NCBI RefSeq assembly: GCF_028554725.1
Contig: NC_071670.1
Coordinates: 68,547,001 to 68,611,000, forward strand
Direction of reading: 5' to 3'
From: Zeugodacus cucurbitae
Lineage: Eukaryota; Arthropoda; Insecta; Diptera; Tephritidae
DNA length: 64,000 nucleotides
In this document: piece by piece, positions 20,961-32,360 of the stretch
Position numbering within the stretch: position 1 is the first letter of the stretch
Layout: each line of letters begins with the position of its first letter
Program-made: the position numbers and the translations under genes
The notes under the pieces: generated by a model
Database searches by the model: none
Seen by the model: only the letters and a program-made list of their open reading frames with translations
Told to the model about the DNA's origin: nothing

Positions 20961-21266
20961 AAAAAGTTACCATATACCATTTGTATAAAACTAGAAAATC
21001 ATTAACATCGAAACTTAAAGTAGAGTTTGTGGTACGGGAAATCCATCGGTATCAATTGCGGTTTGAGGTATGCCATATGTGGAATGGTGAAGCCCATATA
21101 TATGATTTCTTAATAAAAATTGGTCGAAAACAGAGATAGAGTTAGTCTATTCTATGGTAGCTTTCTTGATACTTTATTAAGCTTTCCTATGAGCAAACTG
21201 TTTCGTGTTGAAATGATTTACGATACAATTTCATATTCTACATATATAAGTTAATGGTTGTCGCCG
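20961..21266. other. possible internal side of LTR; nothing clear
   Basis: If the LTR at 21267-21504 belonged to a longer - strand element, its internal region would lie here. Only GGCGAC, a short match to a tRNA-Arg-type primer-binding site, is seen right after the LTR edge (read on the - strand). No gag-like frame is present, so a solo LTR is likely. Confidence 0.4.
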
Positions 21267-21504
21267 TGTAAATAATCACGCACTGCTTAGAATGGTAAAG
21301 TTGAACTCAACTACTTTATTGACAACATTTCTTTTTATACAATATTTCTCTTATTTACTATAAACTTACATATGTACGAATTCTTACTTACTAGTACTTA
21401 TTTCTATATATTCAATAATGCTAACCTAAGCAATAATCATAGCAAACCTCAAGAAACAGCCTACATTGCGGCGGCACGGCTTCCGCTCTGGTTTAGTGCC
21501 GACG
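21267..21504 (-). mobile_element. probable LTR of a Ty3/gypsy-type element
   Basis: Read on the - strand, the segment holds TATAAAAAG (21331-21339), then AATAAA (21315-21320), and ends TTATTTACA at 21267. It is followed directly by CGGCGACAACC, which resembles the TGGCGAC... primer-binding site of tRNA-Arg-primed gypsy-like elements. The 5' edge is uncertain. TGTAGGCTG at 21465 gives a 199-bp unit with TGTA...TACA ends. CGTCGGCACTAAACC at 21504 gives about 238 bp. Neither choice shows a convincing target-site duplication. No internal coding region is seen, so this is a solo or orphan LTR. Identification is by structure only. Confidence 0.45.
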
Positions 21505-23816
21505 GAATGTGTTGTTGTTGTTGTTATTTTTGGAAATGAACTTTATTGAGCAACAAATGATATTGTTTATTTGCAGAATATTGCTGAATTGAATTTCTGA
21601 TTAAAGTTCATCGTTCTTGTTTGTATATTTTGAAAGCAACGACAACTTTGTTGTTGTTATATTTTGATAGCTACTCTAGCTGTGATAACTTATATACCCA
21701 ACTATATATCCGCATCGATATCCACAAAAAATTTTGACACTTTATCAGCTTCACCGCTGTCCACGCCTGAGACTCATAAAAAGATTACCGGCATTGTAGT
21801 TTTGCTTACAAATACGCTGTTGTTATAAAAATTCCTCTATTTTGTTGTTGTTGGCATTATTTACTCACTGTGTTCGGTTAAAGTTTCGCTTTAATGTTTG
21901 CCATCGATTTATTGCAGCTTATCTGCAGCACACCAGTGAACTTCTGGATACCCTACTTAACCTTACCGCACCGCGCCTTCTGCTCTACCCTTTACACAAT
22001 TCTCGTTTTTTTTCAATCAATCCGGTGCGAGTGCACGCGCACAAACTTGACAGTGCCAATACATTCGGTTGTGTTTGTTTACCCGGTACCCAATGTCGAA
22101 AGCCTTTATTGACGCTTATTGTTGTTTTAATGAGATTAAGTGCAGCGAATTGTGGTCAGTCAAACAACAACAATGCCAGCGTATAGCGCTTGTTCATCAT
22201 AAAAATGTACCAAGAAGGGCATGTACATAGCTCTTACGGCCTAACGTAGTAGACTCATACGAGTACTCAGCACAGACTGCGAAACATACGGTGTCTTCGA
22301 AGGTGGTCGCACCGCTGGCTGATGACTGGTGGATGGCTTCGCTGCTGCTCTATCGTTGTGTATTTAAATAATCACTCGTTTTCGTTTTTCGCGTCGCGTT
22401 TGGTTTCGTCGAAGCGGCGTAGGTTGGCTTCCAGCGTACCCAAATAACTCATACCAGTCATATTTCTTCTATTCTATTTTGTGCGATTGATTTATTTCAT
22501 TTTTTATCACTTAATACCATAAGTTGGATTTAAATTGACAATTCGTTGCACATCAAAGTGGGTCTTAGCTCGTAACTCTTTTTGCCCGTAGCGGCTTATC
22601 GGTCGTTGCGGGTTCAAAGTATTTAATCGAAAATAGTAGAAAAGGACGTTGGCTAGATTCAATTAATGATTGCGTCAAGCTTTACAGGAAAATAAAGTAG
22701 AATTTGACTTCAAATGTGTACAACATGCTTAGTGAGTCGCCTTAAAGCTTTTCGCAACTGAAAATAAAGTCGGACTAACAACTTTGGGGCGAATTGCATT
22801 GTAGTTACTGTTTCATGTATGTAAATACATATATGCAATATAGTTTCATATAACGTTGAAAGTCAAAGTGTTTTACAAAGCTTTGAAAATATGTTTCAAA
22901 ATTTCTAAACTTCGACTAAAAGTTACATTAAAAGCTCAACTTATAAAAAAGCTTTCCAATGCGTGTTTTAGATCGAAAGACCCCTGTTACGACACAATCT
23001 TTGAAGGACGCACAACTTTTCTCATCTGACATCAGGTTACAGAATCACGTTCATGTATCTGCAGTCTTTTGATTGAAAAAATAACCGAAAGCTCATTATA
23101 TGATTGAAAACGAGAACAGTAAAGGAATATCTCTTGTCTGAAATTGTCATCAAGTCATTCGTTATTGGCTTCCTCGACACACTTTGTAGTAAAACTTTCG
23201 AAGTTGTAGAAATTTCGTCTACCAATTTCCAAATCAGTTCTCTCGTGTTTTCGACGGACAATATCAAAGTTGCGAAGAAATTTCATTCAACAAAAACATG
23301 TCTTAAACTATTAAAGTATTCAACAGAATATCATCAACCAAAAAAAAAAAGAAATAACGGATCCTCTTTCTTGTAAAGCTCTAGAGCAGGTTCGCTAAGC
23401 TTCGGTATAAAGCTTTAGAAAACTATTTAAGGCTATCAAATAACAGTCAATTCTCAATTTAACATAAGGAAATAGTTTTTGAAAATGTACTTAGACTATG
23501 CACATGCAACTTACACACATCGAAGTACACATTCCGATTCTCTCCCACCACACACATGGCCCACCCAACTGCATATTGCAATCAAACGCTTTCGAAAAAG
23601 TTTCATACGCGTTTTCGGATATCTGTTTTCGCCACTTTTAAAATCCATTTCACTGCGCAAAGCTGTAGAAATTCACGCAACAACAAACAATAACCGCAAC
23701 AACTGTAAAAACAATGCCGCATGCAGCGAAAACACAATTGAAGAAGGAAAAAATTGCCAGCGAAAAACTTATTTTTATAAAAAATCATTCATTTAATCCG
23801 AAATTTCAATTCCATT
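21505..23816. other. no supported gene
   Basis: TTGTTGTTGTTGTT starts at 21511. A GC-richer island spans 21840-22440 and lacks recognisable frames. The stretch 22440-23480 is AT-rich. A 103-codon ATG frame at 23485-23796 has an acceptable start context (GAAAATG), but its content (basic, asparagine-rich near the end) matches nothing I know. I treat it as chance. Confidence 0.45.
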
Positions 23817-23837
23817 GCGGCGGCGGCGGTGGCGGCG
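23817..23837 (+). repeat. (GGC)n trinucleotide repeat
   Basis: Seven GCG/GGC units carry one T interruption. It is a short GC-rich microsatellite in otherwise AT-rich DNA. Confidence 0.9.
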
Positions 23838-25940
23838 ATAGAGGCACAAAAGCGAGTTTATTGAAATTTAATAGAATAAAAACAGGCATTTTCCTTCAAC
23901 GACAACAATAACAATAATATGCGCCAGCAAGATAAAAATAAATGAAAATTGCGACCAGAAAACAACAACAAACACACGCACACACACGAGGCGGCATATG
24001 TGCGTTCGTGTGTGCGTGAGATAGGCAATTCGTAAGCTGACAATTGCACAGCGCAAAGCTGCAGGAGCTGTTGCGAATCGCTATTGTTGTTGTTGTTGTC
24101 TACTTGGAAAACTATGGTGCGGATCGGTAAAGTTCCGATTGCTGCATTGGGCGGAAAAGCCGCCGAAGCTTTGGCAGTCAACAACACAAAGCGGAAGGCA
24201 CTTGCGTGTATGTTTGTACGTGGGTATGGAATTCGAATTTACTTTTCCGTTCATTTGATTGCGTTGTGTTGCACATATTACTTCTCAAATTTTTATCGAC
24301 TGTAAAAGCTATCTGCTCAAACAGCCGCGAAATATGAAACGCTCAATGGCCGTGTGTGTGGATGTTGTTGCAAGAATGCTTGCAACATTTATGCTCAAGT
24401 TGCATAAGCATTCACTTTAGCAAGTGTATTCTGTTGCACACTTATTTCTGAGTGTTATTGCAACAGTTTATTTTTTGTTGTTACTACCATTTGTTGTTGA
24501 AGTGCCAGGAATGTCCAGTTATATGAAGTGAAATGCGAAAACTAAGTGAGTGGTAAACGACTAGGTGTAACATATATAAAAAATTAATCCCTCGACTTAA
24601 AAATCAATAGGAAAACTATTTCAAAATCGAATAGCAACTTCCTCGGTTATAGTACATGTTGACTTTTCTTTACTAACACTAAATTATTGGATACAGTTTA
24701 AGAGACTAAGTTCCATAGACTCTTGTTTACTGCTGAAATTATATGATATATAGCATTTCAGGTGATATGAAAATCTGTGTATAAGAAAATTTGCAAAATC
24801 CCAATGTACTGCTGTCTCCCGATGGCGAATAATCTCGATTATAATAGCGTTTTCATTGAAAAATCGAAAATCGTTTAGTTTTCTCCCTTTTCGTCGATCC
24901 ATTCGATTATTTAAAATCTTTAGAAAAGATTTCAATCCGATCTTATCCAATCCAATTTATAATAATTTTGAGATTTCTTAAATGTACAAATCTGAAGAAA
25001 TATATTATAATCGTTTTCGAAAAAATTTATTGATTTATAATTTATCTAACTACATCGTTTCGGAGCCCGATAACTCTTAGAAACGTCGTTAACATTCTAT
25101 TAAATCAACCAATTCGTTCTACAAGTTCTACAATTAATGCGAATATATGCCCCTAATCATGGTTGAAAGCAAACGTGTTTGAAACGATTTCGGGAGAGCT
25201 TGATAGACTATTTAAATTTGATAGCGACTCAAAGATGGACTGAAGCTGAAGTTGCTGAACAAACAGTTTGTTATAAAATGAACAGAGATAGTTGCGAATT
25301 ATTACGAATTTCCGGAGTTGCAGTTCTTGAATAAACGTACCATACCAACTCAAGAACCAGTTGACTGACGGTTGTGAAATTTATGCCTTTGAGTTCTTAA
25401 GGTTATGTTTTAATACAAAACTAGCCACAACTAAAGCACTTCTCATAGAAAAGCCAAAAACTTTTCAGCCTCTCTGTCTATAAATACCATTTCTATCCAA
25501 AATTCAAAACTAATTATTCTTAATGACGAAGAACTTGTTGCAACAGCACCATTTATTTAAGAGTATTTACCAACGATCTTCCCAACTGCGTTGTTAAATA
25601 TGTTGTTAGGCTAGATACAACTTCGGTATTTAGTTTTTACTACGCTTCGCCTTTCAACAAATTGCTAAATCTCCCACGAAGAAACAATCATCTCGGCGAA
25701 GCAAACATACATCATGATTCATGACTGTAGATACTGAAAATCATATGTTTGCATATGTTTGTGTACTCACTTACTTATTCGTTGATAGAACATATGTTTT
25801 GGCTGTCTTAATGCCAAACATCATTTATATTCATCATGTCAGTGTTGGCGAAACGACATTACGACTATTTATAATGAGCTAATTACAGGGTCATAAATAT
25901 TCATATACTGGCACAACAACAAAGTGTACAGAGAGACCAA
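23838..25940. other. no supported gene
   Basis: CACACGCACACACAC near 23972 and TTGTTGTTGTTGTTG at 24084-24098 are microsatellites. From 24540 on the sequence is AT-rich without recognisable frames or repeats. Confidence 0.5.
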
Positions 25941-27060
25941 AGAGTATGGCTAACAAGTGGGCTGGCGTGGACACACACACTCATAGACACATTCAATGCT
26001 GCAAAGGAGCACGGAGCATTGGCAGATCGTGACAGTGACCACAGTACGTACCACAATCCAGAGGGCAAATGGCAAAAGAATGAGCAGAAATAATAAAACT
26101 TTTGCTAAAACACTAGAAACGGAAAGCGACCGACCGACCAAATCGTGAGCTGCAGTCGCACAGATGGAGCTGCAGACAAACCGAGTGCCGAGTGACTGAC
26201 GCAGACAGCAAGCGAGCTCTATGGGGAAGGGACTGGAAGTGAGTTGTGAGAGACAATTGCAGCGGCAGACATTGTTGTTGGCGGACAGACTTTCGGCCGG
26301 ACAGACGGACATGTGAACCAATTAAAATGCGATTAAGTGCTAAATTGTGGGTCTTGTCTGCGGCGTCGAGTATCTGTCCGCAAGCTGCCGCAAGTATGAG
26401 CAGCAAAGCACAGAAAAATAAAACATAAACCAAAATAATGAAAATACTACAACAAAACACTGCTAACTGCTATTTTGACGCTGCAATTTATGTGCAACAC
26501 AAAGCCACACATAGAAACCCGGCAACCGAGGAACACATGCATGTCATTTTTCCGGCGTCAAATATAAATTTCGGATTTTTTCATCGTTTTTGCTTTCGTA
26601 AAATGACTAATGTTTAACAGGCTACTACTAAAAGCACAACAGCAGCAACAACAAAGCCAACTGTGACGGCAGCAGGGTATAACAATCAGTGCTGCAAATG
26701 CAGATAGTGGCCCTCACTCTTCAGTGGAGAGGCAAGACAAATTTTCGCATATGAAGAATTGTATTTGTTGTTATTATTTTGATTGTTGTTGTAGCGCCGC
26801 AGTAAAGTAAACAAAACATTTGCAATGCGAGTGCTTTAGGACAGTAATTGAACCAACAAAATCAACAGCATCAGCTGGTGGAGCTGAGAAGAGCTCGGCA
26901 CTCCTGTGCACCACTTGAGCAAGCGTACCCCTGAGCGCTTTCCCCGCTGGCCTCCGCAAGCAACTGGAACCAAGTTTTAATTTAGTTTCACTCAACTCAG
27001 TCATTTGTTTGTTGGCTTTTCCAATGGCTAGGCAAATTTTTTTTTTGCCCCAGTAGCGTT
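25941..27060. other. GC-rich island, possible regulatory region
   Basis: This stretch is GC-rich with CGACCGACCGACC (26128-26140), the direct repeat CGGACAGAC at 26282-26290 and 26298-26306, and a donor-like GGAA|GTGAGTTG near 26240. Frames of 115-123 codons on the - strand overlap each other and look compositional. It could be a promoter or enhancer. No core promoter element stands out. Confidence 0.35.
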
Positions 27061-28051
27061 GCAGTGTTTCCCATTACGATCCAGCATCATGTATTGGTGT
27101 TGTTGTTGTTATTCTATATTGTCTGCCGTTTGTTGGCAGTTAATAAATGTTGTTGCACGTACTTTCAAGTGTGCAATGTGGCTATGATGTGTGTCTACTG
27201 TCGCTGTATGTTTGTTGTTGTTGCATGTGGCAAGATATGAAAATAATATGCACAATTGTCCAGTTGCGGACCACTTGAGGGGTCAGTAAAGTGGTAGTTG
27301 GTTGAGGTACTTGTAAGAGAATATATATACATATATGCATGTTGCCACATGTATGTGTCTATCAAAAGCTAGCAAATCGTCGCACTTGCCTCTCTCTTCC
27401 ACTTACCACATAACTTACATTGTAGACTTATCTGTAGATATAAATATCTGTGCCTTCTGCCTTCCATAAGGCTTGATTATGATTACTTTATCGTTACTCA
27501 TCTATTGTTCTTCATACTTTATTATGTTGCAACATTGTATGATATGTGAAATTTATGTTTGGGTATGCCGCAAAAGTTATTTACTAAATCAAATCAAATG
27601 TTAAAGATTTATGTTTGGTAGCTTATTGAATCATTTCAAACATTGTAAGTATAGCTATAACACTCAATAGCTTAGATGGCTGAAAACAATATGTTTTGAC
27701 AATATTATCTCAAAGACGAATCGATGAATTACCAACGAATTTAAATTTTGGGTTTGATTTCGGATATCAATGTATGAATTTAAGAAAAGATCTATCTTAG
27801 ACACTGGCTTCATAGTAATTTATCAATAGGCATGATGAATAGATCAACAATGAATGGTTTTTGAATTACTGATTATCTTAGCTACTTCTAACTTCGTTTC
27901 ATAGGCTTCTCATAACAAAGAATAAGTTTTTTTATAGATTACCTTATTTTAGAGAACCATACCAGATATATTCCTTAAGTTTAGCATATACAAGAACAAG
28001 ATTTCTTGCGCCAACGAAAGAGGGATAGAATTTATGAGCGTTTTTTCTTCT
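27061..28051. other. no supported gene
   Basis: TTGTTG microsatellites occur at 27098-27111 and 27210-27222, then AT-rich sequence runs up to the LINE fragment. Nothing else is seen. Confidence 0.5.
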
Positions 28052-28285
28052 GCACTCGAACGTTTTAAAATGATCATTATTGGAAATATTTTGCAGTGCT
28101 CACATCTTTAACGGACCTTACGAAATGGTAGTTCTTTGTCCTCCAATGTCCAGCTTTCGAAACACTAACCAATTCGGTAGGCATACCTGCAGCTAACACA
28201 GCCACTGGCAGGCATTGATATTTACCGTCTTAAGAAATTTGTGGAAGATTCTAAGCACTTATGTTGGAAACCCCATAATATAGAA
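28052..28285 (+). mobile_element. second decayed LINE 3' end, same family
   Basis: Three short stretches in shifting frames match the end of the same ORF2 as at 13664. They are RFKMIIIGN...QC near 28062-28097, FFVLQCPAF at 28132-28158 and LAGIDIYRLKKFVEDSKHL at 28205-28261. The last part aligns in DNA with the copy near 14125-14155 (AAATTTGTG-AAG--TC-AAGCACTT). Decay is heavier than in the first copy, and both lie on the + strand. Only the RNase H C-terminal region remains. Confidence 0.75.
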
Positions 28286-30360
28286 TTTTTTTATAATTTT
28301 TCTCTACAATTTCTCGTGATGTCAGCAAAGAAGTTTTACTTTCTGATTCATAAAAAGAGGGATATAAAATTGGTTGATGGTTTAAATAAGTAAAGTAGAG
28401 TCGGGATGAATATTAGAAAAACTGTTGTCATTTGTTTGAGAAATCTGATATGAGAATCTTTAAATATAGCAATCCGTCTCTAAACACATTTTTAAGGGCC
28501 ATTTTACCAGATCTAGGATACCAGCTACGAACTTGGGCATGAGTGTTACCACATTTTAGATTATATAGCAGATGAATGTTGCAACTGCTGCTTACCACAA
28601 AATATACTTTGGTGCCATAAAATTCATAAGCACCAATTGTTGCCTCATAGAGCAGCAACAAAGTGTGAGCAATATAATTAAACTGTAACAATTGTTTCTT
28701 TTGTGTGGCGAAATGAGAGTTGTAATTGCAACAACAAGAAGTAATGACAACATTATTATGCTGCACATTGCATGCAAGTAAATTCACATATCTACTCCAT
28801 ATATGTACATACATATGTGGCAACTCTCACATAAAGCATTGCTTTGGAGAGGCGTGGCGACGCGAACACTCACCTTTGTTTCGAAGGTGTGGACGGTGTG
28901 TGTCAGAGTCGACAGATTGACAATTAACTGTACAATCGTAAAAGTCAATTATGCTCATCACGAAACACAAATCAGTCATAAAATTTCCAAACGGCAGGCA
29001 AACCGCAACAGCGAAGCGCGGGGGGAAGAGAGGTGGCTGACGCCAATGCTGTTGTTGTTGTTGCTGTTACTTCCATGTTGAATGCTGAAGCCTGTCAGCT
29101 GCAACGCAACAAAATGAGTTATGAATTTGAAATGTTGCACGTGGCTTATGCATATTAGCATGAGTTGGGCACACCGAGGTGTCATAAGTGAGTGAGTGTA
29201 CCCGTGTGTTGTTGGCGTTGTTATTGTTGCTGTTGTGGCGTTTGAAATTAAGCGGTAACCAAATGAGAGGCGTAAATGGGGCGACACCCTCTCCGAACGC
29301 GAACACTTCGAAAGTGCTTACGTGCAACACCAACAGCTTAACAACACTAACAACAATAACAACAATAACAACAATGACAACAGCGAATTTGCTGACTACT
29401 GGGCTTTGAATTTCATTAGAGTTGGACTACAACAACAACGATAAATACACACATAGAGCTCACCATTTGAAAATAATTGGCTGCTCACACACACATTTGC
29501 ATAACCAAACATGCTCACAAATATGTATGTATATCGTAAAAGCGCTGTAATATGATGTGTTTGCAGTGGCTTTTGTTTTTATGGCTTCTCTAATGCCAAC
29601 GCAAGCGCCTCTGCTGATGGATTGGGTCGTGGACGCATAGACAATTGCCCATCGCAGTGCCGCAGAGATGTGCTTGGTTGGTGGCGGCGATAATGCGTCA
29701 ATGTTCAGACGCCAACAAAACGCGACGCAAATGAGCAGCCGCTAGCCGGGTGCTACACTCACGTCCAAGTTCCATATTACAAAGAAGAAAAAAATGTTTT
29801 TTTTTTTTTCAAATATAAAAACATTAAAAAATCAGTGGAGTTGAATGCAGTTATGCTCGTAAACTTAAAAGGAAGTGAGCCCTCCTCGAAACGAACGAAA
29901 CGGGAGCCCTTCCGCGACAAGGTGTTTAGGCATGCCAGACGCGTCGCCAGTCGCGTTTATTATGTTGTATGATTTTTATGTGCTTGCTTTGTTGACTTTT
30001 TGACAGTTACATGTCAAGTTTGGCCGCTTTATGAGCACATCTCGCGAGTGCTTTCAAAGTGTTCACCCAACACATCCATACACATACATACATATGTACT
30101 TATGTTCGTGTTTCTGCCCAAAAATGATAAATTCGTTTTATGGACATTGTTTTAAGCACAAAACTATTTAAATATTCATTGCCATATGCTCTTCCGGATG
30201 CATGTTTGTGTGTGCTTCTCTGGACTTAATGCACATTAGTCATAAAAAATTATATCACTCAAAACAATAATCGATTACAACTTGAAGATGCCTATAAAAG
30301 TTGCGTGGAGGTCACTTCAATGGTGTTTCATAAACTTAAAAGCTGGAAATTTTAAGAAAC
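28286..30360. other. no supported gene; GC-rich island 28980-29760
   Basis: TTGTTGTTGTTGTTGCTGTT starts near 29050 and an ACAACAATA nonamer run lies at 29341-29385. Frames of 88-131 codons on both strands overlap one another and have no recognisable content. A T-run of 13 sits near 29797-29809. CATACATACATATG occurs near 30080. Confidence 0.45.
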
Positions 30361-30480
30361 ACATTCGGTTAGGTTGTTAGGTTGATATAATGGGCTCTCT
30401 ACATTAACAAGGTCTTCGCTTCAAAGAAACATTCATTTAGGGTCCCACTGAATGCTTCCAAGGTCTGAAGACTCCAAATA
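30361..30480 (-). mobile_element. possible GGTTAGGTT-type repeat remnant
   Basis: GGTTAGGTTGTTAGGTTGATATAATGGGCTC followed by a stretch with TAGGGTCCCACTG has the style of the CCTAACC-ending 3' tails of fly LINE copies, here reversed. No coding remnant confirms it. The call rests on this resemblance alone. Confidence 0.25.
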
Positions 30481-31439
30481 CCTTGAGGATAGAACTCAAT
30501 TTATATATTTCTGTTCTAAGATTACAGTTGTTATTGTTATAGTGACATATAACACGATCCAAATCATTTTGATGAAATCTCCCGATTTGACAGTTCTGGT
30601 AGAACTGGTTACTGTCGTGGGATCTTAAAGTAGAGAACTGTGTTAGATACTTTAGGTTAAGCCGTGAACTTCATTGTCTACCGGAGCTGGTTGAATATTC
30701 ATTTTACTCATCGGAGATACTTCCACGCATTATTTTCTTAAAGATAAGGTTTTTACTCGATGTAAAATTCACTCGCCAGAATATTTTCGTCGCCAGCATT
30801 GTTCAGGAATTTAGCTTGAAATAGCTAGCTAATATTCTGGTTGGAAGTTCTTTTAGAATACCTCACTTCGAATACTCATATATCTTTCAGTCATTCCTCT
30901 TTCCTGACTGGTGCTACTCTCAAAGTTCCTTAAAGAACCTCAAGATGGCGTCTCCGATCAGATGTAAATGTGGGCAGACAAAATAGTATAGCATAGGGAA
31001 TTTGGGGATTTTATTAATTCTATTTCACCTTTTCGGAAGCTCTGTTCTCTTATATATAAGCTTCAACGATTCCTTACTTTTGTTTTCTCAAAACAAATAT
31101 TTGAGGTTAGGTTTGATCTGACCCATAATATCCAAGAAGCATTTACCAGTAGCAACAATCGCATTAAAAGCTTAAACTACATAAATCAGGCTTAGTCTCA
31201 ACTCTTCCAAGAATAAAAAGAAATTACAACAAAATAAGTATTCGCGATGTAACAATGCGAAGCTGAACATAATCATGGAAATTAGCGAATTCCATTTGTG
31301 TTTCAAAGTAATCACCTAGCAGAAACTTTGCCTGTGGCTACAGGTAATTAATTTTAAGTGACTAACTCCGTCATTTCCATGCGAAAATACTTACTAAAAA
31401 AGCAACAAACATTAAGATAACAAGGAGACCAACACAAAG
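30481..31439. other. no supported gene
   Basis: Mixed AT-rich sequence that could be old transposon debris. No frame or repeat can be identified. Confidence 0.4.
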
Positions 31440-32360
31440 TAACTACAAAAGGAAGAATAAGGCGTCTTTTCGTCCTGCGGCCATGTTTGTGGGTTTGATG
31501 TCTATGATTTTTAAATAACTAAAAGCCAAGAAAAAAACTTGGAGCTCCAAAGCTGCTGCTGAGCGAGTCGCTGAAATGCCAGAGGGATGCGCTGAATTGA
31601 GCAGGAAACGAGAAACAGAAATGGGGAAACAGCAAACGGCAAACAAAACACCAAATCCGATTTCCGGCTTTAAAGCCAAACCATGAAAAATGCAAGAATA
31701 AATAATTCGAAATACTACTAATTGGCGTGGAACAAACGCAGCACGACACGACAACGGACGAGACAACTAGCCGGACGGCCGGCGAATAAGAGTAACAAAT
31801 GCGGTGAAAGCAAATGAAATGACAATGACTAACTGTAAGCAAACAAGTAAGCCAACAATGGCCGCAATCAAACCGCAACCAGGATGGCACAACAAAGGAC
31901 ACGCTGCGTGGATTTGTGAGCGGAGCAAGAAGCAACAACAGCAGAAGAAACAACAAACTTATGACAGCCATGAATGCGACGTCGATGAATAACAACGACG
32001 ACGAATGATGACGAAGAACAAAAGTTAAAGAAAAAGCCAATGAAAAAGTTCTTACAAGCACTCACCAGCCCAGCGGAGTAAACGGTGGCGGTGTAGTAAT
32101 GGTGGAAGATACGATTATATATCTATACCTATATACCACACAATGCTAAGTTTTTATTAGTTGGGGAGTAGAGCAAGACAATGTCAGAAGAAAGTAAGTA
32201 TCAGTGTTGCCGGTCACGGCAGGACTCAAGTGAATGGCAACCAATCCAATGCAGATAAGCGCTGTTGCTGCCACCAATTCTTGTATTCTTGCAACGAGTT
32301 GACGGAAGTCCAGTTAAATTATTACATGGTGGTTAGTATATTGGTGGAATAAAAGGTAAG
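31440..32360. other. exon-like hub with splice-like sites on both strands
   Basis: The + strand is A-rich and leader-like. ATGTCAGAAGAAA ends at a strong donor (|GTAAGTAT, 32194), with TATA-like sequence 60-70 bases upstream, and AAAAG|GTAAGC follows at 32351-32360. On the - strand GGCTG|GTGAGTGC (32065) is also a strong donor, preceded by an open frame rich in C-ending codons (HHYYTATVYSAGL). The 180-codon - strand frame at 31519-32061 is the hydrophobic reverse of A-rich sequence and is not believed. Which strand, if any, is transcribed cannot be told. Confidence 0.3.

Noticed and set aside
22590..22625. GGGTTCAAAG, tRNA B-box-like
   Set aside because: No A box or cloverleaf can be drawn around it; no tRNA gene was found anywhere in the window.
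23485..23796. 103-codon ATG frame on the + strand
   Set aside because: Fair start context but basic, asparagine-rich content without domains, promoter or poly(A) signal.
30783..30796. 14-mer ATTTTCGTCGCCAG shared with 60154-60167
   Set aside because: Several identical 14-mer pairs are expected by chance in a window of this size, and flanks do not align.
31519..32061. 180-codon hydrophobic frame on the - strand
   Set aside because: It is the reverse of A-rich leader-like DNA, which yields Leu/Phe/Ser-rich chance frames; no splice or start evidence.
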